Positions 1 through 6,635 of a stretch of 64,000 bases of DNA are shown here, piece after piece. The stretch comes from Steroidobacter agaridevorans (GTDB taxonomy: Bacteria; Pseudomonadota; Gammaproteobacteria; Steroidobacterales; Steroidobacteraceae), in assembly GCF_009932555.1 (NCBI RefSeq), contig NZ_BLJO01000003.1, positions 682,001 to 746,000 on the forward strand. Reading direction: 5' to 3'. The position numbers and the translations under genes were made by a program. The notes below the pieces were generated by a model, which searched no databases, was not told the origin of the DNA, and saw only the letters and a program-made list of their open reading frames with translations. Every line of letters starts with the position of its first letter. Position 1 is the first letter of the stretch.

Positions 1-4
1 TCAC

Positions 5-117
5 CTTCCAGGCCGAGGCCGGACGGCCTCGCAAGGCGCAAGCGACCTGGAAGCTGAAGACCGGTGTGGCGTGCCACTCCCGCAGGCAATCTCGCTTGCG
101 ATCTTTCGGAGTGTGTC
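5..117 (+). promoter_or_regulatory. Structured leader module 1 (upstream of the gene at 118)
   Basis: Outer stem CTTCCAGG (5-12) pairs perfectly with CCTGGAAG (46-53). Inside is a hairpin CGAGGCC/GGCCTCG (14-31) with a GGAC loop. A second small hairpin GCAGGC/GCTTGC (82-99, one G-T pair, loop AATCTC) lies just before the ribosome binding site. The layout matches the leaders at 593, 1217 and 1890. The window begins inside or just before this element, so an upstream part may be missing. Candidate radC-type RNA motif or single-stranded promoter; the function is inferred. Confidence 0.55.
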
Positions 118-441
118 ATGAGTCGTCATATCTTCGATGCCGAGGTGCAGGAACAGCCCGTTCGCGTGACGATTGGATACGACCGGCCCACCGCCAAGTT
201 CTATCTGCACATCGGTTGGGTGGATTCCCAAACCGACGAGATCTTGTCCTACGCCTCGGATCTTAGCCTCGCTTACGAACCGTCCGATTTGAGGTCGATT
301 CGCCGATTTCTGGACAAAACCGGGATCGAGTCGCCTGCAGCTGTCTGGGCGGAAGTGTCATTCGATGCGACGAGTAAGGCTGGAAATCGCGTTGTGAAGC
401 ATTCGAGTGACGGCACTATGCGTGAGCTCGCTGCTTGGTGA
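118..441 (+). CDS. Small island protein of unknown function (107 aa)
   Basis: I do not recognise a named domain. The start at 118 is chosen because the second hairpin of the structured leader and a CGGAG ribosome binding site lie immediately before it; a longer reading from 64 would put coding sequence through that hairpin. The protein is soluble with no signal peptide or membrane segment. Visible features are an N-terminal MSRHIFDAEV and IGYDRP stretch and a C-terminal GNRVVKHSSDG stretch, a pattern I recall in short unnamed proteins of proteobacterial integrative elements. It is the leftmost of five plus-strand genes pointing toward the predicted oriT, so it would lie in the leading region and enter a recipient early. 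An accessory or anti-defence role is only inference. Confidence 0.7.
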   Translation: MSRHIFDAEVQEQPVRVTIGYDRPTAKFYLHIGWVDSQTDEILSYASDLSLAYEPSDLRSIRRFLDKTGIESPAAVWAEVSFDATSKAGNRVVKHSSDGTMRELAAW

Positions 442-592
442 CGTGAATCGTCTGAGCGAGAGCATCGGGTACTTCGCTGAACTAGCCGGTGCTCCCCTTC
501 ACACGCATTATTGCGTGGACGCGCTTCGCTTTGTTCTGTTCGCGCATACGGCCTGACCTTGCTGGATGGCCGACCTTGCCTGTTGCGAAGTT

Positions 593-719
593 ACCGACTC
601 CGATTCCACCGACCAAAGAGTCGCGCAGAGGCGCGCCCGCCGCGGACGGCGGCTTCGCTCTTTGGCGTCCGAATCGGAGTCGGTGCCTTATCGCGGGCAA
701 GTTCGCCCGAGAAGGAGAG
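593..719 (+). promoter_or_regulatory. Structured leader module 2 (upstream of the gene at 725)
   Basis: A 14-bp perfect inverted repeat ACCGACTCCGATTC (593-606) / GAATCGGAGTCGGT (671-684) encloses a second stem CCAAAGAG (613-620) / CTCTTTGG (658-665). Within it sit two hairpins, CGCGC/GCGCG (622-635) and CCGCCG/CGGCGG (637-652, loop CGGA), then CTTCG. A separate hairpin CGGGC/GCCCG (694-709) precedes the GAAGGAGAG ribosome binding site. The stem-junction plan is the same as at 1217-1315. Probably a transcribed leader; the regulatory mechanism is unknown. Confidence 0.65.
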
Positions 720-724
720 ATGTC

Positions 725-1081
725 ATGAACGACTCAATGGAGAGCACTGACGCCAACTCGACCGACACAGATGCGATGGCTTCCGCCCCGGTATCTCAAA
801 GGCTCGCGGAATTGGCGAGTCAACTTCGCGAAGCTGGCATCGTGCAGTTGGTCGCGGTCTATGAACGCGAGAACTGCGTGACGACATTCACAGTAACTTG
901 TGTCGATGCTCAGCAGCGCATCGGCTTATCACCATGCCCGATTCTGGTACTTGCTGAGGTGATAAGCATCTACGGGATACTTGTGCGCCAGTACGCTGAG
1001 GAAGGCGACAAGCGAGCGAGGGGACAGTTTGATTGGTATGTCCTTGATAACAAACTCACTCACGAGCACAAGAGCGCGTGA
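725..1081 (+). CDS. Small island protein, DUF6878-like paralogue A (118 aa)
   Basis: The start at 725 follows a strong GAAGGAGAG ribosome binding site; an ATG at 720 is out of frame. The N-terminal 25 residues are Ser/Thr/Asp-rich and probably disordered. The remainder (about 30-115) contains LREAGIVQLVAVYE, a central helix-rich stretch, and the C-terminal block GQFDWYVLDNKLTHEH. That block aligns by eye with GEFEWELVRDQLTHIH in the next gene (1331-1729), so the two are diverged tandem paralogues. From memory both resemble the DUF6878 family of integrative elements, whose function is unknown. It has its own structured leader and probably its own promoter. It lies in the predicted leading region of the element, so a role early after transfer is possible, but that is inference. 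Confidence 0.75.
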   Translation: MNDSMESTDANSTDTDAMASAPVSQRLAELASQLREAGIVQLVAVYERENCVTTFTVTCVDAQQRIGLSPCPILVLAEVISIYGILVRQYAEEGDKRARGQFDWYVLDNKLTHEHKSA

Positions 1082-1216
1082 CGCGACGTTGGGTCGCTGC
1101 GTCTAGGAGCGCGCGGAGCGCAAGGATGCGCTCCAACCCCACGCGGGATAAGCGTACTTCCGAATGTCGAGAGTAGGGAGGATTGCCTGATTGCGCGAAG
1201 ATAGCACGCCGTGCTC

Positions 1217-1326
1217 GCCGCCAAGAGTCGTGCATATGCACGACCGCCGCAGACGGCGGCTCCGCTCTTGACGGCTGCGCGCGCCGAGCTGGATCGAGCG
1301 CGGGCAATCCCGCCCAGGCGGAGAGC
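1217..1326 (+). promoter_or_regulatory. Structured leader module 3 (upstream of the gene at 1331)
   Basis: A three-way-junction layout is visible. The outer stem GCCGCCAAGAG (1217-1227) pairs with CTCTTGACGGC (1265-1275) with one mismatch. Hairpin two is a perfect 16-bp palindrome TCGTGCATATGCACGA (1228-1243). Hairpin three is CCGCCG/CGGCGG (1244-1259) with a CAGA loop, followed by CTCCG. A short hairpin GGGC/GCCC (1302-1315) precedes GGCGGAGAG and the ATG at 1331. The sequence of hairpin three and the stem closing it is nearly the same as in module 2. Confidence 0.65.
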
Positions 1327-1330
1327 GATC

Positions 1331-1729
1331 ATGAGCGACCGAACGAACGGAACCTCGTCAGACGCGCGAGAAGAGCGGTCTCAAACTCCACATTTGTCCC
1401 AAAGGATGCCGGCAGTAGCGGCAGCGCTGCGGCGGTCGAATGTAGCGTATGTGCGGATCGTGTACGACGGTGCTTGGGACACTGGACGAATGAGCGATCC
1501 GCTCTTCTATAGCGAAAATTTAGTACTTTTCAACCCGCTACTCAGCTCGAAAACCTATCGAGCTCTCTCACTATTCTTTCGAGAGCTGCTCGAGACACGC
1601 CACCCGGGCTGGCAAAACGCGGAAGGTTCGCGTGGCGAGTTTGAATGGGAGTTGGTGAGAGATCAGTTGACTCACATCCATGGCTGGCGACACTTCAGCT
1701 ATGACTTCGAAACCGTAGAAGGCTTGTGA
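1331..1729 (+). CDS. Small island protein, DUF6878-like paralogue B (132 aa)
   Basis: The start at 1331 (MSDRTNGTSS) follows GGCGGAGAG. The first 25 residues look disordered. The core begins LRRSNVAYVRIVYDGAWDTGRMSD, continues through a helical segment ending ETRHPGWQNAEGSRGEFEWEL, and closes with DQLTHIHGWRHFSYDFETVEGL. The pattern of a DG.WDTG motif, a GW-N-EGS-GEF stretch and a terminal tyrosine-containing strand is what I recall of DUF6878 proteins, which are common on proteobacterial integrative elements and have no assigned role. It is a paralogue of the gene at 725 and shares its leader type. No catalytic residues are evident. Most likely a small binding protein; function not assigned. 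Confidence 0.75.
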   Translation: MSDRTNGTSSDAREERSQTPHLSQRMPAVAAALRRSNVAYVRIVYDGAWDTGRMSDPLFYSENLVLFNPLLSSKTYRALSLFFRELLETRHPGWQNAEGSRGEFEWELVRDQLTHIHGWRHFSYDFETVEGL

Positions 1730-1889
1730 CCTCTGCTGAGGCGTGGACTTACAGGTCCGCGCCTCAGCGTTAGCTACGCGCGATTCTCGGACTTCCCAGA
1801 CCGGAGTCGATGTCACAGTTCAGATGATCCGGTCCGTCCATCCGAATGCCTGGCGAGCTGATGCGAATTGCCTGCATTCAATGAGTATG

Positions 1890-2022
1890 CCCCACCGTTC
1901 TCGCCGTCAATGCCTGCGCGCGACTGCGTCGTGCTCGCGAGCGCGCTTCGCGCGGCACTGACGGCTGCGCTTCGGTGGGGCGGGTCCTCGATGCAGGCAA
2001 TCCCGCCTGCCCAAGAGGAGAG
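1890..2022 (+). promoter_or_regulatory. Structured leader module 4 (upstream of the radC-like gene)
   Basis: Outer stem CCCCACCG (1890-1897) pairs perfectly with CGGTGGGG (1973-1980). Next inside is GCCGTCAATGCC (1903-1914) against GGCACTGACGGC (1954-1965), 12 bp with one mismatch, enclosing GC-rich hairpins between 1915 and 1953. A perfect small hairpin GCAGGC/GCCTGC (1993-2010, loop AATCCC) sits before AAGAGGAGAG and the ATG at 2027. Its position before a radC-family gene makes this the best candidate for the published radC RNA motif (Weinberg and colleagues), but covariance-model confirmation is needed. Confidence 0.65.
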
Positions 2023-2026
2023 ATCC

Positions 2027-2584
2027 ATGTGTGAGTGCAACGGATCCATCGACAACTCGGCCGGGCACGCATCATCCGGCTCACTGCCTGATCGGGAGCG
2101 GTTTACGACAACCTTATCTGCAAAGCATGGCGGCAGATACGTGAAACTGAGCGATGACGCCGTGATTGCCGTGGCCCTTCGGTTGGCCTCGAAACGTATG
2201 ATTCTGAGTGATCCCATCAACGAGCCGCGCGCGGCTCGAGAGTACCTGCAACTGCGTTTCGGGCGTCTGGAGTATGAAGTCTTTTCCTGTCTATATCTTG
2301 ACGCGAAATGTCGAGTGATTGCCTGCGTTGAGCTATTCCGTGGAACGGTCGACGGCGCCGCGATCCATCCGAGGGAAGTGGTAAAACAAGCGTTGGCATA
2401 CAACGCTACCTCCGTGATCTTTGTTCATAACCATCCAAGCGGCGTCGCTGAGCCGAGTCCGCAAGACAGACTCATTACTCGCCGACTTAAGGAAGCCTTG
2501 GCGCTCATCGACGTGCGAGTCGAGGATCATCTGGTGGTCGGGGACGCAACGATCGAGTCCATGGCTGAGCGCGGGCTCTTGTGA
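2027..2584 (+). CDS. RadC-family JAB/MPN-domain protein (185 aa)
   Basis: A short RadC-type protein containing only the JAB domain without the N-terminal helix-hairpin-helix of chromosomal RadC. Residues about 45-180 form the domain: LDAKCRVIACVELFRGTVDG, HPREVVKQAL, then the metal-binding HNHPSG at 134-139 with a downstream acidic residue in EPSPQD. The family consists of metal-dependent JAMM-fold proteins often found on integrative elements; the old link of radC to DNA repair was withdrawn, and the role here is unproven. The start at 2027 is fixed by AAGAGGAGAG just after the leader hairpin; the longer reading from 1868 would run through the leader. It is located in the predicted leading region with the ParB-like gene downstream. 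Confidence 0.85.
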   Translation: MCECNGSIDNSAGHASSGSLPDRERFTTTLSAKHGGRYVKLSDDAVIAVALRLASKRMILSDPINEPRAAREYLQLRFGRLEYEVFSCLYLDAKCRVIACVELFRGTVDGAAIHPREVVKQALAYNATSVIFVHNHPSGVAEPSPQDRLITRRLKEALALIDVRVEDHLVVGDATIESMAERGLL

Positions 2585-2598
2585 AGCGTCCACATAGG

Positions 2599-2620
2599 AG
2601 GGGGCGAGTTGTCGCTCCCT
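2599..2620 (+). terminator. Possible weak terminator after the radC-like gene
   Basis: A 9-bp stem AGGGGGCGA / TCGCTCCCT with one G-T pair and a GTTG loop lies 14 bases after the stop codon. It is followed by CACTTTG rather than a clean T run, so termination may be partial. Confidence 0.35.
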
Positions 2621-2695
2621 CACTTTGTAGCAAGCTATCGGAGTTGAGAATGGTGTTCTTCGCTGCCGCCTGGCTCCGATCATCGCTGTGTTCAC

Positions 2696-2765
2696 AAAAT
2701 CCGCGCCAGCGCGCAGACGCGCTGCTTCGCCCCGTTGGGGGCACGGATTTTTCCGGTCCCGCCGG
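2696..2765 (+). promoter_or_regulatory. Structured leader module 5 (upstream of the ParB-like gene)
   Basis: Outer stem AAAATCCG (2696-2703) pairs perfectly with CGGATTTT (2744-2751). Inside are hairpin CAGCGC/GCGCTG (2707-2724, loop GCAGAC), then CTTCG, then hairpin CCCC/GGGG (2730-2740). A following hairpin CCGG/CCGG (2753-2765) takes the place of the small GGC/GCC hairpin of modules 1-4. It lies 98 bases before the ATG, farther than the others, so it is a more divergent member of the set. Confidence 0.5.
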
Positions 2766-2863
2766 CATCTCGATCTTTTCGCGCGGTTGAAATCCGGTTT
2801 GCGAGCGGGTGAGCGGGGGTGAAATTTTATCCCCACTCTCACACTCAACACTGGAGATGCACC

Positions 2864-4714
2864 ATGAACAGTTCATTCGAGTCGCGATTGCTTCCGCTGA
2901 ACCGGCTGAAAAAATCACCGAGAAATGTTCGACAGACTCCGCACACTAAACAGCACATCGAAGCGCTGGCGAGAAACATCGATGCATACGGACAGATCCA
3001 CGAGATGACGGTCGAGACGGAGCGGGCTGATGACGGCCAGCCGACCGGCTATTACTTGGTCACTGCTGGTGAAGGGCGGCGGCTGGCGCAGCTACTGCGT
3101 GTGAAATGGAAGCGCATCGTTGAAGACGCGCTGATGCGATGTCAGGTGAACGACGATGCTAGTCCGAGGGGCATTAGCCTCTCGGAGAATGAGTTGTGTG
3201 CCTCGATGCACCCGGCAGATCAGTTCGTGGCGTTCAAGCAGCTCATCGACGATGGTTCCACCATCGAGGACGTGGCAGCGCAGTTTTCAGTAACACCGTC
3301 TGTCGTCCAACGGCGCTTGAAGCTGGCCAATGTGGCTCCGGACTTCATCTCGTTGTATCGGGACGGAAAGGTGACTATGGAGCAACTGATGGCATTTGCA
3401 ATCACGGAGGATCATTCCCGTCAGTGCGAAGTATGGAAGGAGCTGCCGCCGAACCGCAGAACGCCGGAGGATATTCGCGCCGCAGTCACTCTGCAGGAGG
3501 TGCCGATCACAGACCCATTGGCGCGCTTTGTAACGTTGAAGGCGTACGAGAAAGCTGGCGGACCGGTTCGGCGCGATCTATTTTCAGACGAGGACGATAT
3601 CTATCTTGTTGATCGTGCCCTGGTCGAGCGTATCGCCAAGGACAAACTGGACAGGCGCGCGGCAGCGGTGAAGAAGGAGGGTTTCGCTTGGGTGGAGGTA
3701 GATCTCAGCATGGATTGCTCGAAGCGGGCTACCTATGGGCGGGTCCGGACGATATCTCGTGAACCTACCGAGGAGGAGGCTGATCGCCTCCGGCGCGGTC
3801 AAGAGCGTCTTGATGCCATCGAGAAGGAGATCGAAGGCACGGGCGACGAGGAGACGCTGACCTTGTTGCATGCGGAACGGGAGGCGCTCGACGATCAGAT
3901 TGAGGCGGTGGAGGATTCACTGTGTGTGTCCCACCCGGACGATTTGGCTGTCGCCGGTGCGATCATTTCCATTGGAAGCGATGGCAAGGTGATCGTCGAT
4001 CGGAATCGCATCAGACCAGAGGACCGCCGACGGGCGATCACCGCTGCGGCAGACGGACGGGGCGAGACTGACAAGCAGCCGCGCACGCACTCGGCCGCAT
4101 TGACCAGACGCTTGACGGTCTACCGAACCGTGGCGCTTCAAGCTGCCTTGGTGAAGCAGCCCAACACAGCAGTCGTTGCGCTTGTGCACGCTCTTGTTCT
4201 GCGCACCTTCTATGCTCCAGGCGCTCGCGGAGGCAGTTCACTAAGGGTTGACTTAGAACCGCCGGAGCTTGAGCGGGACGCGGATGACGTGGTCCAAACT
4301 CGGGCTCATGCAGATATGCGGGAGCAGTACGATAGGCTGCGCTCGTCTTTGCCGGATGCGGAAGCGCTTTTCGGATGGCTCATGGAGCAGACAGAAGAGA
4401 CGCGGAAGGAGTTGATTGCGTACTGTGTCGCGCGATGCCTGAATGGAGTGCAGTCGGATGATCGGCGCAGTCCCTTTGATGAGGTAGCGAAGGCTGCGAA
4501 TCTCGACATGCGTGACTGGTGGATTCCTACAGCCGACGGGTACTTCGCGAGCCTACCGAAGTGGCGGATCTTGGAGGCTGTCGGGCAAGCCGCTCCGCCG
4601 GAGACAGTGCGCGCAATGGCGCTCCTCAAGAAGGGCAGTCTCGCCAAGTCGGCCGAGGAGAAGCTGTCGGGTAGCGGTTGGCTGCCCGCATTGTTGCGTG
4701 CTCACGTAGCGTAA
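2864..4714 (+). CDS. ParB-like nuclease-domain protein of the mobile element (616 aa)
   Basis: The N-terminal part (about residues 5-110) is a ParB/Srx-type domain: LLPLNRLKKSPRNVR, the IEALARNIDAYGQIH stretch, and VTAGEGRRLAQL, corresponding to the family's GERR box. A helix-turn-helix follows (about 150-185, EDVAAQFSVTPSVVQRRLKLANVAPDF), as in ParB. The C-terminal 400 residues include a charged, probably coiled-coil segment (EEADRLRRGQERLDAIEKEIEG) and a helical domain. Proteins of this long type sit on integrative elements and are not obvious partition proteins; no parA is visible next to it. The start at 2864 follows TGGAGATGCACC. A maintenance, regulatory or nuclease role is possible and I cannot choose between them. 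Predicted to enter the recipient first, nearest oriT. Confidence 0.85.
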   Translation: MNSSFESRLLPLNRLKKSPRNVRQTPHTKQHIEALARNIDAYGQIHEMTVETERADDGQPTGYYLVTAGEGRRLAQLLRVKWKRIVEDALMRCQVNDDASPRGISLSENELCASMHPADQFVAFKQLIDDGSTIEDVAAQFSVTPSVVQRRLKLANVAPDFISLYRDGKVTMEQLMAFAITEDHSRQCEVWKELPPNRRTPEDIRAAVTLQEVPITDPLARFVTLKAYEKAGGPVRRDLFSDEDDIYLVDRALVERIAKDKLDRRAAAVKKEGFAWVEVDLSMDCSKRATYGRVRTISREPTEEEADRLRRGQERLDAIEKEIEGTGDEETLTLLHAEREALDDQIEAVEDSLCVSHPDDLAVAGAIISIGSDGKVIVDRNRIRPEDRRRAITAAADGRGETDKQPRTHSAALTRRLTVYRTVALQAALVKQPNTAVVALVHALVLRTFYAPGARGGSSLRVDLEPPELERDADDVVQTRAHADMREQYDRLRSSLPDAEALFGWLMEQTEETRKELIAYCVARCLNGVQSDDRRSPFDEVAKAANLDMRDWWIPTADGYFASLPKWRILEAVGQAAPPETVRAMALLKKGSLAKSAEEKLSGSGWLPALLRAHVA

Positions 4715-4726
4715 GACAGTGCCCGG

Positions 4727-4752
4727 TGGACGCGGAGTGGAGGCCGCGTCCA
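4727..4752 (+). terminator. Hairpin after the ParB-like gene
   Basis: Perfect 9-bp stem TGGACGCGG (4727-4735) / CCGCGTCCA (4744-4752), 12 bases after the stop codon. There is no T run, so it is either a weak or Rho-assisted terminator or an mRNA 3' stabiliser. Confidence 0.4.
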
Positions 4753-4884
4753 TCGCTTGCCCGCTACCGTGCAAATTTGCAGAACCGCCTTCCGCTACAT
4801 CGATGTGGGCTTAAGCATCTGGATGGTCAGCGCCGCAGCTCTCGGCTGGAGCAAACAATCGACGACAGCACCCAAGGGCCTTTT

Positions 4885-4935
4885 TGCACAAAGAGGTGAA
4901 ATAGGCAGGATAGCCTTTCGGCTGCTCATGGGCCA
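4885..4935 (-). other. Predicted origin of transfer (oriT) with MobP-type nic core
   Basis: Read on the minus strand, this stretch shows inverted repeat AGCC-GAAA-GGCT (4912-4923) followed directly by TATCCTG and CC. TATCCTG|C is the nic core of IncP-like (MOBP) origins (consensus YATCCTG/Y), and a repeat immediately 5' of nic is the usual arrangement. The predicted cut is on the minus strand between the bases paired to 4906 and 4905. The site lies just upstream of the mobC and relaxase genes, where a cognate oriT is expected. With this polarity the bases below 4905 enter the recipient first, and the mob genes last. Confidence 0.7.
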
Positions 4936-4952
4936 CATTCATGTCCCATGAG
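4925..4952 (+). promoter_or_regulatory. Inverted repeat overlapping the mobC start codon
   Basis: CTCATGGG (4925-4932) and CCCATGAG (4945-4952) are perfect 8-bp arms. The right arm contains the mobC ATG (4948-4950). It could be a DNA operator for the ribbon-helix-helix MobC protein, or an RNA hairpin that hides the start codon. No Shine-Dalgarno sequence is visible before this ATG, and no other in-frame start exists back to a TGA at 4897. Confidence 0.55.
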
Positions 4953-5481
4953 TAACACGCGCATCCTTCGCACACGCCTGCCGGCGACGACACATGCAGT
5001 CGTCGAAGCGATCGCGCGTCAGCAGCAGCTCACAGAGTCGGCGTGGTTGAGGCGCCTGATTGAGACGACGCTTCAGTCTTCGGGTGTGGTGCTCGAGGCC
5101 GACTCGAAGGATGAGATGCCGCGCCAGGCGAGATTGATGGTCCGGCTTCTGGCGGACGATCAGGCATTGCTCCACGCCCGTGCCAAGGCCAGGGGAATGC
5201 CAATGGCGACATATGCGTCCCTAGTGATTCGGAGTCATCTGCGAGGCGTAGCTCCACTGCCCAGGGAGGAGCGGTTGTTGCTTACGCAGTCGGTCGGGCA
5301 GCTAAGTTCCATCGGTCGCAACCTCAACCAACTCGCCCGACATGCGAACCAAGGGGGCAGGGTAGTCGGCCCGAGCCGGGAAGATTTGAAGACGCTGTTG
5401 CGTGCATGCGAAGGTCTGAGGAACCACGTCAGGCAATTGATCGACGCCAACCTACGTAGTTGGGAGACTGGCCATGGGTAA
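4948..5481 (+). CDS. mobC: MobC-like relaxosome accessory protein (177 aa)
   Basis: The N-terminal half has the short basic strand-helix-helix layout of ribbon-helix-helix DNA-binding proteins (TRILRTRLPATTHAVVEAIARQQQLTESAWLRRLIE), repeated more loosely at about 50-95 (LMVRLLADDQALLHARAKARGMPMATYASLVIRSHL). The C-terminal block QLSSIGRNLNQLARHANQG is the signature of MobC-type accessory proteins of MOBP relaxases. It would bind oriT and help the relaxase melt the nic region. It overlaps the relaxase start by 8 bases, so the two are translationally coupled. Expression may be controlled by the inverted repeat covering its start codon. Confidence 0.85.
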   Translation: MSNTRILRTRLPATTHAVVEAIARQQQLTESAWLRRLIETTLQSSGVVLEADSKDEMPRQARLMVRLLADDQALLHARAKARGMPMATYASLVIRSHLRGVAPLPREERLLLTQSVGQLSSIGRNLNQLARHANQGGRVVGPSREDLKTLLRACEGLRNHVRQLIDANLRSWETGHG

Positions 5482-6469
5482 GCGCACGGTCGATCTTCGC
5501 AGCCAGAAACCACTCCTGGATATAGCGAGCTACGGCCGGCGTTCACCAGGTCATGGCCGAACCTTCACTCCCGCCGAGCGGGAGCAGATCGGTCGAACAG
5601 TGGCCCGCGTTCCCGAGGTCATGATCAAGGTGACGGGCGGCGGGCGCACCGTGGGCGCCGTGTGGAGACATCTACGTTACATCGATCGGCGCGGCGGGCT
5701 CGAGCTGGAGACGGATGATGGCGAGCGGCTCCACTTGCAGGGAGCTGAGAGGGCACTACTCGAAGATTGGGGGCTTGCGCTACAGGAGCGCGAAGACAAG
5801 GTAGTCTACAGGGGCCTGCCAGGGAGGAAGCCATCGAAGCTGGTACATAACGTGATGTTCTCGATGCCTAAAGGAACGCCGCCAGGCAAGTTGTTGGCCG
5901 CCGTTCGTCACTTCGCCCAGGAGACGTTCGCGCTTCAGCATCGTTACGCGATGGTGCTGCACACGGATCAAGATCATCCCCATGTGCACCTCGTCCTGAA
6001 GGCAGTCAGCGAGCAAGGCACGCGACTGAACATCCGCAAGGACACGTTGCGGCAATGGCGGCGGGATTTCGCAGAGGCACTACGCGCTCAGGGTGTCGCA
6101 GCCAACGCCACGGAGCGCGCGGTGCGAGGCGTGACTCGAACGCATCAGATGGACGGGATCTACCGAGCAATGCGCCGAGGGGAGTCGACTCGTTTCGAGG
6201 AGCGAGTGCAATCTGTGGCGAAGGAGTTGCGTAGTGGGCGGGTCAAGCTGGGTGGCAAGGAAAAACTGCTGCGGACTCGGCGCGACGTTGAGCGAGGGTG
6301 GGCCTTTGTAAGTGAACTGCTAAAGCACGATGGTGAGATCGAACTCGCCAGCCGGGTGCGGCAGTTTGTAAACGAAATGCCGCCGGCTTACGTCGACCGG
6401 GAGTGGATAGCCGTCGACATAGTCCGTCGGCTCAGGAGTTCGACGCCAGACAGGTCGAGAACTCTTTAG
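5474..6469 (+). CDS. MobP-type conjugative relaxase (331 aa)
   Basis: Relaxases nick oriT and stay covalently joined to the 5' end during transfer. The histidine motif HTDQDHPHVH is clear at 163-172, preceded by VMFSMPKGTPPGKL (about 127-140), as in MOBP/VirD2-like enzymes. The likely catalytic tyrosine is in HLRYIDRRG (Y69), inferred from similar relaxases. The rest is basic and helical with no helicase or primase domain, so this is a minimal relaxase of a mobilisable element. No type IV secretion genes are seen in the window; either they lie to the left or the element borrows a helper's apparatus. Its start overlaps mobC. The next gene (HerA) converges on it from the right. Confidence 0.88.
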   Translation: MGKRTVDLRSQKPLLDIASYGRRSPGHGRTFTPAEREQIGRTVARVPEVMIKVTGGGRTVGAVWRHLRYIDRRGGLELETDDGERLHLQGAERALLEDWGLALQEREDKVVYRGLPGRKPSKLVHNVMFSMPKGTPPGKLLAAVRHFAQETFALQHRYAMVLHTDQDHPHVHLVLKAVSEQGTRLNIRKDTLRQWRRDFAEALRAQGVAANATERAVRGVTRTHQMDGIYRAMRRGESTRFEERVQSVAKELRSGRVKLGGKEKLLRTRRDVERGWAFVSELLKHDGEIELASRVRQFVNEMPPAYVDREWIAVDIVRRLRSSTPDRSRTL

Positions 6470-6635
6470 GAAGTGAGTTGTTGGGAGTGTTCGCCTATCG
6501 TGCTTTTGTGGCGAATATCGGTTGGGCACGAGGCCGCAGCCATTGAATACGGGATTATTCGGCGGCAGGCGAAGCTGGCGAGTCTGTTGTCTCGGTGGTG
6601 TCTCACGCTGGGCTTCCTGATTCAATCGATCGCGT

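Noticed and set aside
2581-2790. Short frame after the radC-like gene
   Set aside because: It would run through the weak terminator and structured leader 5 and has no binding site or family resemblance.
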